NCBI GenBank assembly: GCA_001936135.1
Contig: CP012816.1
Coordinates: 3,345,501 to 3,409,500, forward strand
Direction of reading: 5' to 3'
DNA: 64,000 nt
Origin: Saccharomycopsis fibuligera x Saccharomycopsis cf. fibuligera
Taxonomy: Eukaryota > Ascomycota > Saccharomycetes > Ascoideales > Saccharomycopsidaceae
Shown: piece by piece, positions 39,122-48,952 of the stretch
Position numbering within the stretch: position 1 is the stretch's first letter
Layout of the letters: every line of letters starts with the position of its first letter
Translations under genes and position numbers: made by a program
Notes under the pieces: model-generated
The model's database searches: none
What the model was told of the DNA's origin: nothing
Seen by the model: only the letters and a program-made list of their open reading frames with translations

Positions 39122-40900
39122 ATGGAGTGCTGTTCTAGAAAACCAGGTCAATACCCAAAGTATACCAATATGTTACAAGATCCTTCAAAGAAGTATCTGA
39201 GACCACAGAAACTCAAGTTTCCGCAGAGAACCTGGCCTGATAAAGAAATTAGGAAGGCCCCAAGATGGTTATCCACAGATTTACGTGATGGTAATCAATC
39301 TTTACCAGATCCAATGTCAGTTGAAGAGAAAAAACTCTACTTCCGCAAACTTGTGGAAATTGGTTTCAAAGAAATTGAAGTATCTTTCCCATCTGCCTCT
39401 CAAACAGATTTTGACTTCACCAGATATGCAGTTGAAACTTGCCCTGAAGACGTCACAATCCAAGTCTTGACTCAATCTAGAGAACACTTAATTAAAAGAA
39501 CCATTGAATCCTTGAAAGGCGTGAAAAGAGCCTGCGTGCATGTTTACTTAGCCACTTCGGATCTTTTTAGAGAAGTGGTTTTTAATATGTCTAGAGAAGA
39601 AGCCATTGCTAAAGCCGTGGAAGCCACTAAACTTGTCAGATCATTAACTAAAGATGACCCATCGACTTCTGAAACTTTTTGGCAATACGAGTTTTCACCA
39701 GAAACTTTCAGTGACACCGACCCAGATTTTGCAGTGGAAATCTGTAATGCAGTGAAGAACGCTTGGGAACCAAGTGTTGATAACCCAATCATCTTCAATT
39801 TACCAGCTACAGTGGAAATGAATACCCCAAATGTTTACGCTGATCAGGTGGAATACTTTTGCACCCACATCGAAGACCGTGAAAAAATATGTATCTCTTT
39901 ACATTGTCATAACGATAGAGGCTGTGGTGTTGCCGCTACCGAATTGGGTATTTTAGCCGGTGCTGACAGAGTGGAAGGTTGTGTCTTTGGTAACGGTGAA
40001 AGAACTGGTAACGTTGATATAGTCACTCTAGGCTTAAATCTTTATACCCACGGTATTAATCCCAACCTTGATTTCTCTGATCTTGAGTCTATTATTGAAG
40101 TGGTTGAGAAATGTAACAAGATCCCGGTCAATGAAAGAGCACCATATGGTGGTTCTTTAGTGGTTTGTGCTTTCAGTGGTTCCCATCAAGATGCCATCAA
40201 GAAAGGTTTTGTTGCTCAAGATAAGAGAAAATTGGCTGGCGACAAGCAATGGAAGATGCCATACTTGCCATTAGATCCAAAAGATATTGGCAGAGACTAC
40301 GAAGCCGTCATTAGAGTTAATTCTCAATCTGGTAAAGGTGGCGCTGCCTGGGTTATTCTTAGAGCTATGGACTTGGACTTACCAAGACACTTACAGATTG
40401 AATTTTCTCGTGTTGTGCAAGACACCGCAGACACTTTGGGTCGTGAATTACAAGCACAAGAAATTATCAAATTATTCAAAAAAGAGTTCTACTTGGGATT
40501 GGACAACAAAATTACTCTTGTGGACTTTTCCATTGGTAACTCTGGTATTGATAACAAGGACAAAAACAGAAAGCTTGTTGCTGATTTGGTCATTAACAAT
40601 GAAGGCGCCACTATCGAAGGTTTAGGTAACGGTCCAATTTCTTCTTTCACTGATGCTTTGATCAAGAAATTCAACATTGAATCCTTACAAGTCGAAAACT
40701 ACAGTGAACACACCTTGGGTAAAAACAACAGTAGTTCTGAAGCCGCTTCTTACATTCAATTGAGTTACGTCAGCAAGAAGACCAAGAAAATGGCAAAGAG
40801 ATTTGGTGTTGGCATTCACCAGGATGTTTCTCAAGCTTCTATTCTTTCTTTACTTTCTATTGCTAACTGGATGTTGGACAACGGCGAAATTTCTGTTTAG
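39122..40900 (+). CDS. LEU4: 2-isopropylmalate synthase
   Basis: The enzyme condenses acetyl-CoA with 2-oxoisovalerate, the committed step of leucine synthesis. The HMGL-like catalytic domain (about 50-340) has S-T-D-L-R-D-G-N-Q-S-L-P-D-P and the metal-binding H-C-H-N-D-R-G-C-G. It also has the very conserved F-N-L-P-A-T-V-E and G-N-G-E-R-T-G-N blocks. The C-terminal LeuA regulatory domain (about 440-585), which gives leucine feedback control, is present but more diverged. The 592 residues compare with 619 in yeast Leu4. The N-terminus (MECCSRKPGQYPKY) is short and does not look like a mitochondrial presequence, so this could be a cytosolic form. LEU4 and LEU9 cannot be told apart here. Confidence 0.92.
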   Translation: MECCSRKPGQYPKYTNMLQDPSKKYLRPQKLKFPQRTWPDKEIRKAPRWLSTDLRDGNQSLPDPMSVEEKKLYFRKLVEIGFKEIEVSFPSASQTDFDFTRYAVETCPEDVTIQVLTQSREHLIKRTIESLKGVKRACVHVYLATSDLFREVVFNMSREEAIAKAVEATKLVRSLTKDDPSTSETFWQYEFSPETFSDTDPDFAVEICNAVKNAWEPSVDNPIIFNLPATVEMNTPNVYADQVEYFCTHIEDREKICISLHCHNDRGCGVAATELGILAGADRVEGCVFGNGERTGNVDIVTLGLNLYTHGINPNLDFSDLESIIEVVEKCNKIPVNERAPYGGSLVVCAFSGSHQDAIKKGFVAQDKRKLAGDKQWKMPYLPLDPKDIGRDYEAVIRVNSQSGKGGAAWVILRAMDLDLPRHLQIEFSRVVQDTADTLGRELQAQEIIKLFKKEFYLGLDNKITLVDFSIGNSGIDNKDKNRKLVADLVINNEGATIEGLGNGPISSFTDALIKKFNIESLQVENYSEHTLGKNNSSSEAASYIQLSYVSKKTKKMAKRFGVGIHQDVSQASILSLLSIANWMLDNGEISV

Positions 40901-41346
40901 ATTAGATTATCAACTAATATAATTATAACTCCTACCATTTTGGTTATAGAAACCTTTTAATTGTACAATATATTAGGAATGCATGCCATTATTTTTTATG
41001 AACCAAAGTTCTTTGCAAAAGAAACTAATATCGCTCACACTGCTAAAGAAACATGGGGCACATAAATGCGTCACAGCTATGCATGTCAGAAAAAGTATCA
41101 CCACGTGACAAAAATCAGCTTCGCCTTTAAAGCGGGAATGCATTTGGTGATTTCTACCAAATCCAGCTATCGCACATTAATCTCCTACAGCTGGAGGGCA
41201 CAGCTCATGCACAGTCTGCTAGCAAAAGATCAAAAAAAAAACCCCTACGAAGTAATACCTGTGGCAGCACCTTTCGATTATATTCTGTGAAGTTAACATT
41301 CGCTTGAACTCAGAAAGCAGTTCGAATAAAATAGCATAATTGCGAA
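40901..41346 (+). promoter_or_regulatory. Intergenic region, LEU4 3' end and CLC gene promoter
   Basis: The 446-bp region holds the LEU4 terminator area and the upstream side of the CLC gene, with one CACGTG box at 41102. Confidence 0.45.
41102..41107. promoter_or_regulatory. CACGTG (Cbf1-type E-box)
   Basis: The context ATCACCACGTGACAA lies about 240 bp upstream of the CLC gene start. It is a motif-based call only. Confidence 0.4.
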
Positions 41347-43614
41347 ATGCCGGGAATAATACCAATTGACACGAATGACATAGAACTACAGAATACGGAA
41401 CCCCATAGCACTTTACTACAGCACGATGATCCATTATTACAGCCATCTCCATCAGCAGCGCCAATAAATCAGCGGCTCCCTCCCAAAACACAATCTGAAT
41501 CACAAAGCTTCGATAAGTTCAGCACAATAGACAGTATAACGGATATCTTGAAATCCAACAACAATAAGCTAAACTCATTGAAAGCTAATAGAAACTCTTC
41601 CAGCATAGTCTATTTTCTCAACGCAGTCATTTCATCCAGTCAGAGTTGGATCTGTATAACTTTGATAGGGATTTTGATTGGTTCAATTGCTGCTGCATTG
41701 AATGTTGTCACTGAATACCTTAACCACATAAAAACTGGCTACTGCTCAACGAATTTCTATCTAAACAAAAATTTCTGCTGTTGGGGCGAGGAATTAGATC
41801 AGTGCAGCCAGTGGGTAAACTGGACCCCATTTGGATTTTTCAACTATATTATATTTGTAATATTTTCGGTATTTTTAGCAATTACCGCCGGTATGCTTGT
41901 CAAGCAATATGCTCCATTCGCTGCTGGTTCAGGTATTTCTGAAATCAAATGCATTGTCTCTGGTTTCCAAATGGATGGCTTTTTGAGCTGGCCAACACTT
42001 TTCATTAAGGCAATAGGGTTACCATTGGCTATCTCCTCGGGCCTAAGCGTGGGCAAAGAAGGGCCTAGTGTTCATTACGCAGTGGCCGCCGGTTATTGTG
42101 TATCGCTGTTATTCAAGAAATACCGTCATGAGTATGTTCATTTGAGGGAACTTCTCACCGCCAGTTCCGCTGCGGGTGTTGCTGTTGCCTTTGGTAGTCC
42201 TATTGGCGGGGTTCTTTTTGCCATTGAGGAAATTGCGAGTAATTTCAAGCTATCAACATTATGGAAGTCTTATTTTTGCTCATTAGTGGCTACCAGTACC
42301 TTATCATTCATTAATCCGTTCAGAACTGGCCAACTAGTCATGTTTGAAGTCGAATACGACGAGTCATGGCATCTATTTGAACTTCCATTTTTCATAATTC
42401 TTGGAGTGTTTGGTGGTGTTTATGGCATTATTGTAAGTAAGTTCAATATTAAGGTTTCAATTTATCGCAAGAAACATTTAGCAAACTATGCAATAAAAGA
42501 ACTAGCAGCGCTTTCACTTTTCACTGCTCTCTTTTGCTACTTTAATGAGTTCTTGAGATTAGACATGACCGAAGGTATGGAAATCCTTTTCCATGAATGT
42601 GGAATTGGATTTGAGCACCGATTATGCAATATTAGCGGACATAAACTAAAACTATTTCTATCGTTAATCTTCGCTACGCTCTTCAGAATGCTTCTAACAA
42701 TAATTTCATACGGTAGTAAAGTGCCGTGTGGGATCTTTGTTCCATCAATGGCTGCCGGTGCAACGTTTGGTCGTGCAGTGGGTATTGTTGTGGAAAATTT
42801 CCGTGATCTGAATCCAGACTTTATTCTCTTTAATGCGTGTTCATCAGATAAACAGTGTATTACTCCAGGAACTTATGCTTTCTTGGGTGCAGGAGCAGCG
42901 TTGAGCGGTATTACTGACTTAACTGTCACTGTGGTAGTGATTATGTTTGAATTAACCGGCGCTTTAAGATATATTTTGCCGACAATGATTGTGGTGGGGA
43001 TTACAAAGTTGATTAATACTAAATGGGGCCACGGTGGCATTGCTGATCAAATGATACGAGTCAATGGCATGCCTTTTATCGATCCAAAGGAAGACCATGT
43101 CTTCAATTTACCTACTTCTCAAGCAATGACCACTAACACAGCGGTGCTTCCTGCTAAAGAGCCAATTTCATTGAAAGCCTTACAAAATATTCTTAATCAT
43201 AAAGCAGAGTTTCAAGACATACCGGTAGTAGATTCGGCTAAAGAGCCATATTTTATAGGATTCATTAATCGTAAAGATATTTTGAAGGTGATCACAAGTG
43301 CCTCGTTTCCTAACGAGCTAGAGTTTACGACACAGTGCGATTTTTCAGTTTCAGATCTTGTTGGTACAGAAAACTACGAAAATAATGAAGATAATGATTA
43401 TCAAGACACTAATCCAGATACTTTGAAATTTGGCCAATGGGTTAACCTATCACCAGTAACCGTTACCCCAGGAACGCCTTTGGAAGAAACAATGGAAATT
43501 TTCTTCAAAACTAGTCCGAGAACTATATTCGTGGAGGAAAACGGTAAGCTTGAAGGGTTAATTACCAAGAAGGATATAATCAAATTTGAGACTCAATTAG
43601 CTCATGGAATATAA
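41347..43614 (+). CDS. GEF1: CLC-type chloride transporter
   Basis: The 755-residue membrane protein has CLC signature motifs: G-S-G-I-S-E near 194-199, G-K-E-G-P at 236-240 carrying the gating glutamate, and G-I-F-V-P-S-M-A-A-G-A further on. Two C-terminal CBS domains follow (about 595-650 and 695-750). The motif set and size fit yeast Gef1 (779), a Golgi/endosomal chloride transporter supporting acidification and copper loading of the iron-uptake oxidase. The gating Glu is typical of both exchangers and channels of the family. The N-terminal 85 residues are hydrophilic and variable. Confidence 0.9.
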   Translation: MPGIIPIDTNDIELQNTEPHSTLLQHDDPLLQPSPSAAPINQRLPPKTQSESQSFDKFSTIDSITDILKSNNNKLNSLKANRNSSSIVYFLNAVISSSQSWICITLIGILIGSIAAALNVVTEYLNHIKTGYCSTNFYLNKNFCCWGEELDQCSQWVNWTPFGFFNYIIFVIFSVFLAITAGMLVKQYAPFAAGSGISEIKCIVSGFQMDGFLSWPTLFIKAIGLPLAISSGLSVGKEGPSVHYAVAAGYCVSLLFKKYRHEYVHLRELLTASSAAGVAVAFGSPIGGVLFAIEEIASNFKLSTLWKSYFCSLVATSTLSFINPFRTGQLVMFEVEYDESWHLFELPFFIILGVFGGVYGIIVSKFNIKVSIYRKKHLANYAIKELAALSLFTALFCYFNEFLRLDMTEGMEILFHECGIGFEHRLCNISGHKLKLFLSLIFATLFRMLLTIISYGSKVPCGIFVPSMAAGATFGRAVGIVVENFRDLNPDFILFNACSSDKQCITPGTYAFLGAGAALSGITDLTVTVVVIMFELTGALRYILPTMIVVGITKLINTKWGHGGIADQMIRVNGMPFIDPKEDHVFNLPTSQAMTTNTAVLPAKEPISLKALQNILNHKAEFQDIPVVDSAKEPYFIGFINRKDILKVITSASFPNELEFTTQCDFSVSDLVGTENYENNEDNDYQDTNPDTLKFGQWVNLSPVTVTPGTPLEETMEIFFKTSPRTIFVEENGKLEGLITKKDIIKFETQLAHGI

Positions 43615-44041
43615 ATTCTGCTTCGGGGCTATATCAACAATGTACAATAATGATGGTTTATTTCAGTTGTAGTTGCATTTCCAAGTTTTGTATCTTGATG
43701 CTTGTTGAGTTGGCTTATAGAGTTGACGCTGGTTAGAAGCACGCACACACGGTGCATACATTATTTTTCACAGACAAATACAGAGCAGAAAAATATTTTA
43801 GACATCGCGATGTAATATTGAAGCGTAGATGCTCTCCGGATTAAATGTTTTGCAGTTAGGCAAATTACAATCTGCAATTTTTATGTCCGTTTTAAATTCT
43901 CTTCGAATTATTAAAGAGAGGAGTATTTTGAATACGTTGCGAATTCTAAAAACTTCATATTAGGCCATATTAAGATAGAACAAAAGTTTGTCTTGATCTC
44001 AACAGAAGGCAATAGATAATAAAACTCAACAGCAGTGTAAG
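43615..44041. other. Intergenic region between the CLC gene and CUS1
   Basis: This 427-bp AT-rich region holds the CLC 3' end and CUS1 promoter. No distinct motif is recognised. Confidence 0.45.
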
Positions 44042-45979
44042 ATGACAGCTGCAAAACCAAAAAAGTCAAAGAATCAACTACGTCGTGAACGACAAAAGCA
44101 GAAAAAGCAAGAAACTAAGGACCAGGCTCTAAGCTTTGCAGAGGGACTAGATTCAGTAACGACGACATCGACGACGAAAACTGTAAAAGAACCAGCTAAA
44201 CAGCTATCAGACTCATCACAGACACAACAAGAACAATCTAATGGTGCCTCTGATATACATACTATGGATCCACTGAAAAGGAGGAACTCAATTAGTGAAG
44301 AGACAGCAGTCGAAGCAAACGATTTGAAAACTACGAATGGCTATGGGACTAATATCAGCAAAGAGATAGATGATGCCAATGTCAACAACGATAGCAATGG
44401 GAAAATTTTTGAATCTGATATTGACAAGTTTTTGGATGATCCTAATTTTCAAGAATTCAAAAAGGTATTAAACCGTTTTTACATGCCCGAAGACATTACC
44501 GCAGATACCGAACAGTCCAATGATGCTCTGGATGAAAAGGGCAAAGTAATGTACAGTGATGATGAAGAGCAAGGGATTGACTTATCTGATGAAGATGAGG
44601 ACGAAGATGATAAAAAAAGCGAAGGTAAAAAGGCATCTAAGGCTTTGGCTCTCAGTGACAAGAAGCAAGCTGGTAATGGTAACAACAATGACAAGACTCA
44701 AGATACCACTAATGACAACAATCAAAAATTAAGCAAACGAAAATATAGAAAAATGAACAAAATCCCTCTTTCTGTTCTTAAGGCGGAAGCTCAGCGTCCC
44801 GATGCGGTTGAATGGTATGATGTGGATGCCCCTGATCCACGACTTTTAATATATATCAAGTGTCTTAAGAATGTTGTCCCTGTACCGCGCCATTGGCAAT
44901 TTAAAAAAGAATACCTTTCTTCTAAAAGGGGCATTGAAAAGCCACCATTTGAATTACCGCAATTTATCAAAGATACCGGAATAGTGGACATGCGTGATAC
45001 TACTCAGTTAGATCCACAAAGCTTGAAGCAAAAGGTAAGGGAAAAAGTGCAGCCCAAGATGGGGAAGCTTGATTTAGATTATGGAAAGTTGCATGATGCA
45101 TTTTTCAAATATCAAACTAAGCCTAAATTGCTAGGATTTGGCGACGTTTATTATGAAGGAAGAGAACACGACGAAATTGATATTAAAGGGTTAAGACCAG
45201 GGAAAATTTCTTCAAGATTGAGAGAAGCGTTGGGGTTGCCGGAGAATGCTCCCCCTCCATGGGTAATGAATATGCAAAGGTTTGGCCCACCGCCAAGTTA
45301 TCCTGGGTTGAAGATTCCAGATTTGGATAGTCTTTACAATGGTGTTGCATATTTCGCTAATGGTCATAAACAACAGCAGCATAAACAAAAGGCTAATGAT
45401 GTTGCTTGGCTGAATAGTGAAGTTGAGTCATTGCTAGTCCCAGTGGAGAAGGCACATTGGGGCCAACTTAAGTCAGTCGAGGAGGATAGTGAAGAAGAAG
45501 AAGACGAAGAAGAAGAAGAAGAAGAAGAAGAAGAAGAAGAAGAAGAAGAGGGAGGTCATGATGATGAGAATAAATACAGCAATCCAGAAGAAGGTGGTAA
45601 TGTAGTAGGCTATGAAAATGAAGATGACTCAGAGACAGAACCAACGGTTGTCGGGGAAGGTGAAGCAGTTCCAATAACTTCAATGGACAGCACCGGAAAT
45701 TCTTCAGCTGCATTCAACATCGCTCGACAACAACAGCAAGCGGCGGTAGATGATGGTAAGCCCAAAAGGTTATATGAAGTGTTGGAGGAACAAAAGGGTA
45801 CTGATTCAAGAGCTGGGTTCCGTGGTGGACATTCATACAAGATCCGTAACCGAGATGCGTTTGAGGAAGGACAACAGCGAGAGAACGGTAACGGTGATGG
45901 AGAAAACGAAAGCGAAGAAGAAATGGCGGTTAAAAGAGCAAAATACGAAAATCAAAAGAGGAATGAATTTAAGTTTTAA
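44042..45979 (+). CDS. CUS1: CUS1, SF3b subunit 2 (SAP145) of the U2 snRNP
   Basis: The 645-residue protein has the DUF382 core at about 230-360: K-I-P-L-S-V-L-K-A, V-E-W-Y-D-V-D-A-P-D-P, and V-P-V-P-R-H-W. The PSP proline-rich domain follows at about 370-440 (L-R-P-G-K-I-S-S-R-L-R-E-A-L-G and P-P-P-W-V). CUS1 is needed for stable U2 binding to the branch site. The protein is longer than S. cerevisiae Cus1 (436), with a charged N-terminus and an acidic C-terminal region holding a poly-Glu run (45492-45550). The start ATG at 44042 is followed by a Lys-rich segment typical of this protein. Confidence 0.9.
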   Translation: MTAAKPKKSKNQLRRERQKQKKQETKDQALSFAEGLDSVTTTSTTKTVKEPAKQLSDSSQTQQEQSNGASDIHTMDPLKRRNSISEETAVEANDLKTTNGYGTNISKEIDDANVNNDSNGKIFESDIDKFLDDPNFQEFKKVLNRFYMPEDITADTEQSNDALDEKGKVMYSDDEEQGIDLSDEDEDEDDKKSEGKKASKALALSDKKQAGNGNNNDKTQDTTNDNNQKLSKRKYRKMNKIPLSVLKAEAQRPDAVEWYDVDAPDPRLLIYIKCLKNVVPVPRHWQFKKEYLSSKRGIEKPPFELPQFIKDTGIVDMRDTTQLDPQSLKQKVREKVQPKMGKLDLDYGKLHDAFFKYQTKPKLLGFGDVYYEGREHDEIDIKGLRPGKISSRLREALGLPENAPPPWVMNMQRFGPPPSYPGLKIPDLDSLYNGVAYFANGHKQQQHKQKANDVAWLNSEVESLLVPVEKAHWGQLKSVEEDSEEEEDEEEEEEEEEEEEEEEGGHDDENKYSNPEEGGNVVGYENEDDSETEPTVVGEGEAVPITSMDSTGNSSAAFNIARQQQQAAVDDGKPKRLYEVLEEQKGTDSRAGFRGGHSYKIRNRDAFEEGQQRENGNGDGENESEEEMAVKRAKYENQKRNEFKF

Positions 45980-46762
45980 ATGTTTTTGTTTAGTTCTTTA
46001 TTTCTGACAAGTTATGTTTTGTAATTTATGGTTTGCGATTTGTGTGTGGACTGTTGTAGCTGATTGGAGCTCGCATCTGTGTTGAAAATTTTGTATATTA
46101 GCTAGCTAAGTAGCATAAAACGGTTTTGTTGAATGCATGTAATGAGTTATTATTTCTTTGTCATACTTTAAAAAGCACGTAATCTCGCTACGTTAAAATT
46201 TCTATAATAATGACCAATATAATAAAAAAAGAACGACTACTGTCATTTTGTAACTCTCAAGCGTTTACTATCCTTTTGAGCATCAGGAAAAATTCAACAA
46301 TTACTAAAATCTATGGAATGTAGTATGGAAGTAAAATGTGGGTTCAAAGGTAAAAGACAAAATGTAGGTACAAGTGTAAAGGTTAGTTTAAATATAAATG
46401 TACATGCAAATACAATCGCTAGTGTAAGTTGCAACTACTAGGCAATTTTTTTTTTTTTTTTTACAATGGTTATATTATATATTGGAGAAAAAGCTAAGCA
46501 AGCAAGCAAGCATATATAACGCAACAAAAAATGAGATAACAGTGACAGGAATAGTATCGTGAAATAAAAAAAAAAGAGAAGGTAGACAAGAATAATAATA
46601 ATGATAAAAAAGGTGGAAGATGGAAGATGGAAGATGTAGAGATATGATAAGAAAAGATTACTTTTGACAATTGGTTTCATTGTTTTCATTATAGTTTTTC
46701 AGAATTTTTTTCATGTTTTTTTATTTAATTTTTTTTATTAATGAATTAGAATAGTTTTTAAT
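45980..46762. other. Convergent intergenic region CUS1-NUO78
   Basis: The 783-bp AT-rich region contains both gene ends, an 18-T run at about 46446-46463 and short GGAAGAT repeats at 46615-46635. No gene is seen. Confidence 0.5.
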
Positions 46763-48952
46763 TTATGCAATGGCGATTTCTGGATTTTCATCGTAGATCT
46801 TGTCAATTTTAGCACCAAATTTAAGCACACATTTAGCCATAGTTGGGGAAGATCTAGAAATGACATCAGTGAAATAAAAGTTTGATATTGGGTTTCTCAA
46901 AGGAACTCCCACTGCTTTAGATTGACTGAAACCACTCAACACATTGAAACCGGCCTTGGCAAGTTCTGGAGTCACTGGTTCAACCACATCATGACGCACC
47001 AAGTGTGGAGCAATTTCAGCTAATCTTTCTCTGATAGAATACAAATCTTCATATGGCAAAGCATGACCCACATACTCAGATAATGCTCTGATAATTTTCC
47101 AATCCTCTCTAGCAACACCTGGAGGATTAGTAGCAGCTCTAGTACTTTGCACTCTACCTTCAGTATTAACAAAGGTAGCAGTCTTTTCAGTATAAGCGGC
47201 ACCTGGCAAGATAACATCAGCATAAGAGGCACCTTTGTCACCATGATGACCTTGATAAATCACAAAAGCGTCCTTTGGAATATCTTCAGGTTTGAATTCA
47301 TCAGCGCCCAACAAGTAAACAATCTTTGGTTCAACCTTAGCCAATTCTGCGGTGGCTGGAGCAAAGCCAATATCCAAAGAGCCGGCTCTACTGGCTTCAC
47401 GATGAAGCAAGTTGAAACCATTCCATTCTGGAGTGTTAAAAGTAGACTCATTCTTGTTAACATACTCAGAAAGAGTTTTGAAAACTGCATCAGAGTCTTG
47501 GGAATCCAAGACACCAGAACCAACAACAATCAACGGTTTCTTAGCAGTAGCGAATTTCTTACCGAATTCGCCTTGTAAAGCATTCTTTAAAGCATTGACA
47601 TTTTCACCCAAATGGTTGTAGTTGAATGTACTGTCAAAGTTTTCACCAACTTGATGAATTTCCAAATTAGAACGTAACCAGACTTTTCTGATTCTAGCAT
47701 TCAACACAGCAGCTTCATGTCTTGGGTTAGTACCAACAAGCAAGATTTGGTCCGCATCTTCAATACCATCAATAGTGGAGTTGAAAATATAATTGGATCT
47801 GATATCCACACCAGTGGTTGGAGGCAAGTTACCATTTGGAGCATCAGTAGCCAAATTTTCAGAACCAAGAGCATTGACCAAATCTTTCAACGCCACTTGA
47901 GATTCAACATCAGCTAAAGCGCCAGAAATAGCCTTAATTTCATTACCCTTTGGCTTAATCTTGTCGAAGGCAGCAGCAATAGTGGACAAAGCGACGTCCC
48001 AATTAGCAGTTTCAAAATTGTCGCCGTTTTTGATCAATGGAGTGGTTAATCTTTGAGTTTTCAAACCGTCACAAGCGAATCTGGTCTTGTCAGAAATCCA
48101 TTCTTCGTTAACATCATCGTTCAATCTTGGCAAAACTCTCATAACTTCAATACCTCTAGCGTCAACTCTAATGGCAGACCCCACAGCATCAAGAACATCG
48201 ATTGTTTCAGTTCTTTTCAACTCCCAAGGTCTAGCTCTGAAGGCATATGGTTTCGAGGTCAAAGCACCGACTGGACACAAATCAATGATGTTACCAGACA
48301 ATTCGGAATTCAAGTTTCTAGTGATGTAGGTACCAATTTGCATATCATTGCCACGACCGGCGGTACCCAATTCAGGAGCACCGGCAACATCGTTCATGAA
48401 TCTGACACATCTGGTACAGTGGATACATCTGTTCATGGAAGTTTTCACCAACGGACCGATAGCTTTGTTTTCCACTGCTCTTTTACCGATGACTTCCTTA
48501 AATCTGCCTCTATCTTTACCATATCTCAAAGTCTGCTCTTGTAAGTCACACTCACCACCTTGGTCACAAATTGGACAATCTAAAGGATGGTTTTCCAACA
48601 ACATTTCGGTGACGTTTTCTCTAGTGCCCTTGATTCTTTCAGAGGTAGTGTGAACCACCATACCTTCTCTGACAGGGAAGGCACATGCAGCAGCAAGCTT
48701 AGGGGATTTCTCCACTTCAACAAGACACATTCTACAGTTGCCGGCAATGGCCAACTTTTCGTGGTAGCAGTAACGTGGAATAACCACGCCGGCCTTGTCG
48801 GCTGCCTGAATGATGGATGAGCCGTTTTCGATCTGGACAGTAACGCCATCGACAGTGACATTGACTTCCTGCTGGCGCAACGTTGAGGAGCAGAAGTTTC
48901 TCACCTGGCGTCTTAGGCTAGCGAGCCTGATGATATTCGAACGAGCGAGCAT
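46763..48952 (-). CDS. NADH-ubiquinone oxidoreductase 75-kDa subunit (NDUFS1)
   Basis: This is the largest subunit of mitochondrial respiratory complex I. It carries the N1b [2Fe-2S] and the N4 and N5 [4Fe-4S] centres in the matrix arm. The N-terminal 2Fe-2S domain has Y-C-Y-H, then N-C-R-M-C-L-V-E-V-E. Next are H-P-L-D-C-P-I-C-D-Q-G-G-E-C and N-R-C-I-H-C-T-R-C-V-R-F, then a molybdopterin-oxidoreductase-like domain. I start at the ATG at 48952 (MLARSNIIRLASLRRQVR), an arginine-rich mitochondrial presequence; the open frame reads further upstream but without an ATG. This gives 729 residues, normal for the family. The presence of complex I separates this yeast from Saccharomyces. Confidence 0.95.
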   Translation of the reverse strand: MLARSNIIRLASLRRQVRNFCSSTLRQQEVNVTVDGVTVQIENGSSIIQAADKAGVVIPRYCYHEKLAIAGNCRMCLVEVEKSPKLAAACAFPVREGMVVHTTSERIKGTRENVTEMLLENHPLDCPICDQGGECDLQEQTLRYGKDRGRFKEVIGKRAVENKAIGPLVKTSMNRCIHCTRCVRFMNDVAGAPELGTAGRGNDMQIGTYITRNLNSELSGNIIDLCPVGALTSKPYAFRARPWELKRTETIDVLDAVGSAIRVDARGIEVMRVLPRLNDDVNEEWISDKTRFACDGLKTQRLTTPLIKNGDNFETANWDVALSTIAAAFDKIKPKGNEIKAISGALADVESQVALKDLVNALGSENLATDAPNGNLPPTTGVDIRSNYIFNSTIDGIEDADQILLVGTNPRHEAAVLNARIRKVWLRSNLEIHQVGENFDSTFNYNHLGENVNALKNALQGEFGKKFATAKKPLIVVGSGVLDSQDSDAVFKTLSEYVNKNESTFNTPEWNGFNLLHREASRAGSLDIGFAPATAELAKVEPKIVYLLGADEFKPEDIPKDAFVIYQGHHGDKGASYADVILPGAAYTEKTATFVNTEGRVQSTRAATNPPGVAREDWKIIRALSEYVGHALPYEDLYSIRERLAEIAPHLVRHDVVEPVTPELAKAGFNVLSGFSQSKAVGVPLRNPISNFYFTDVISRSSPTMAKCVLKFGAKIDKIYDENPEIAIA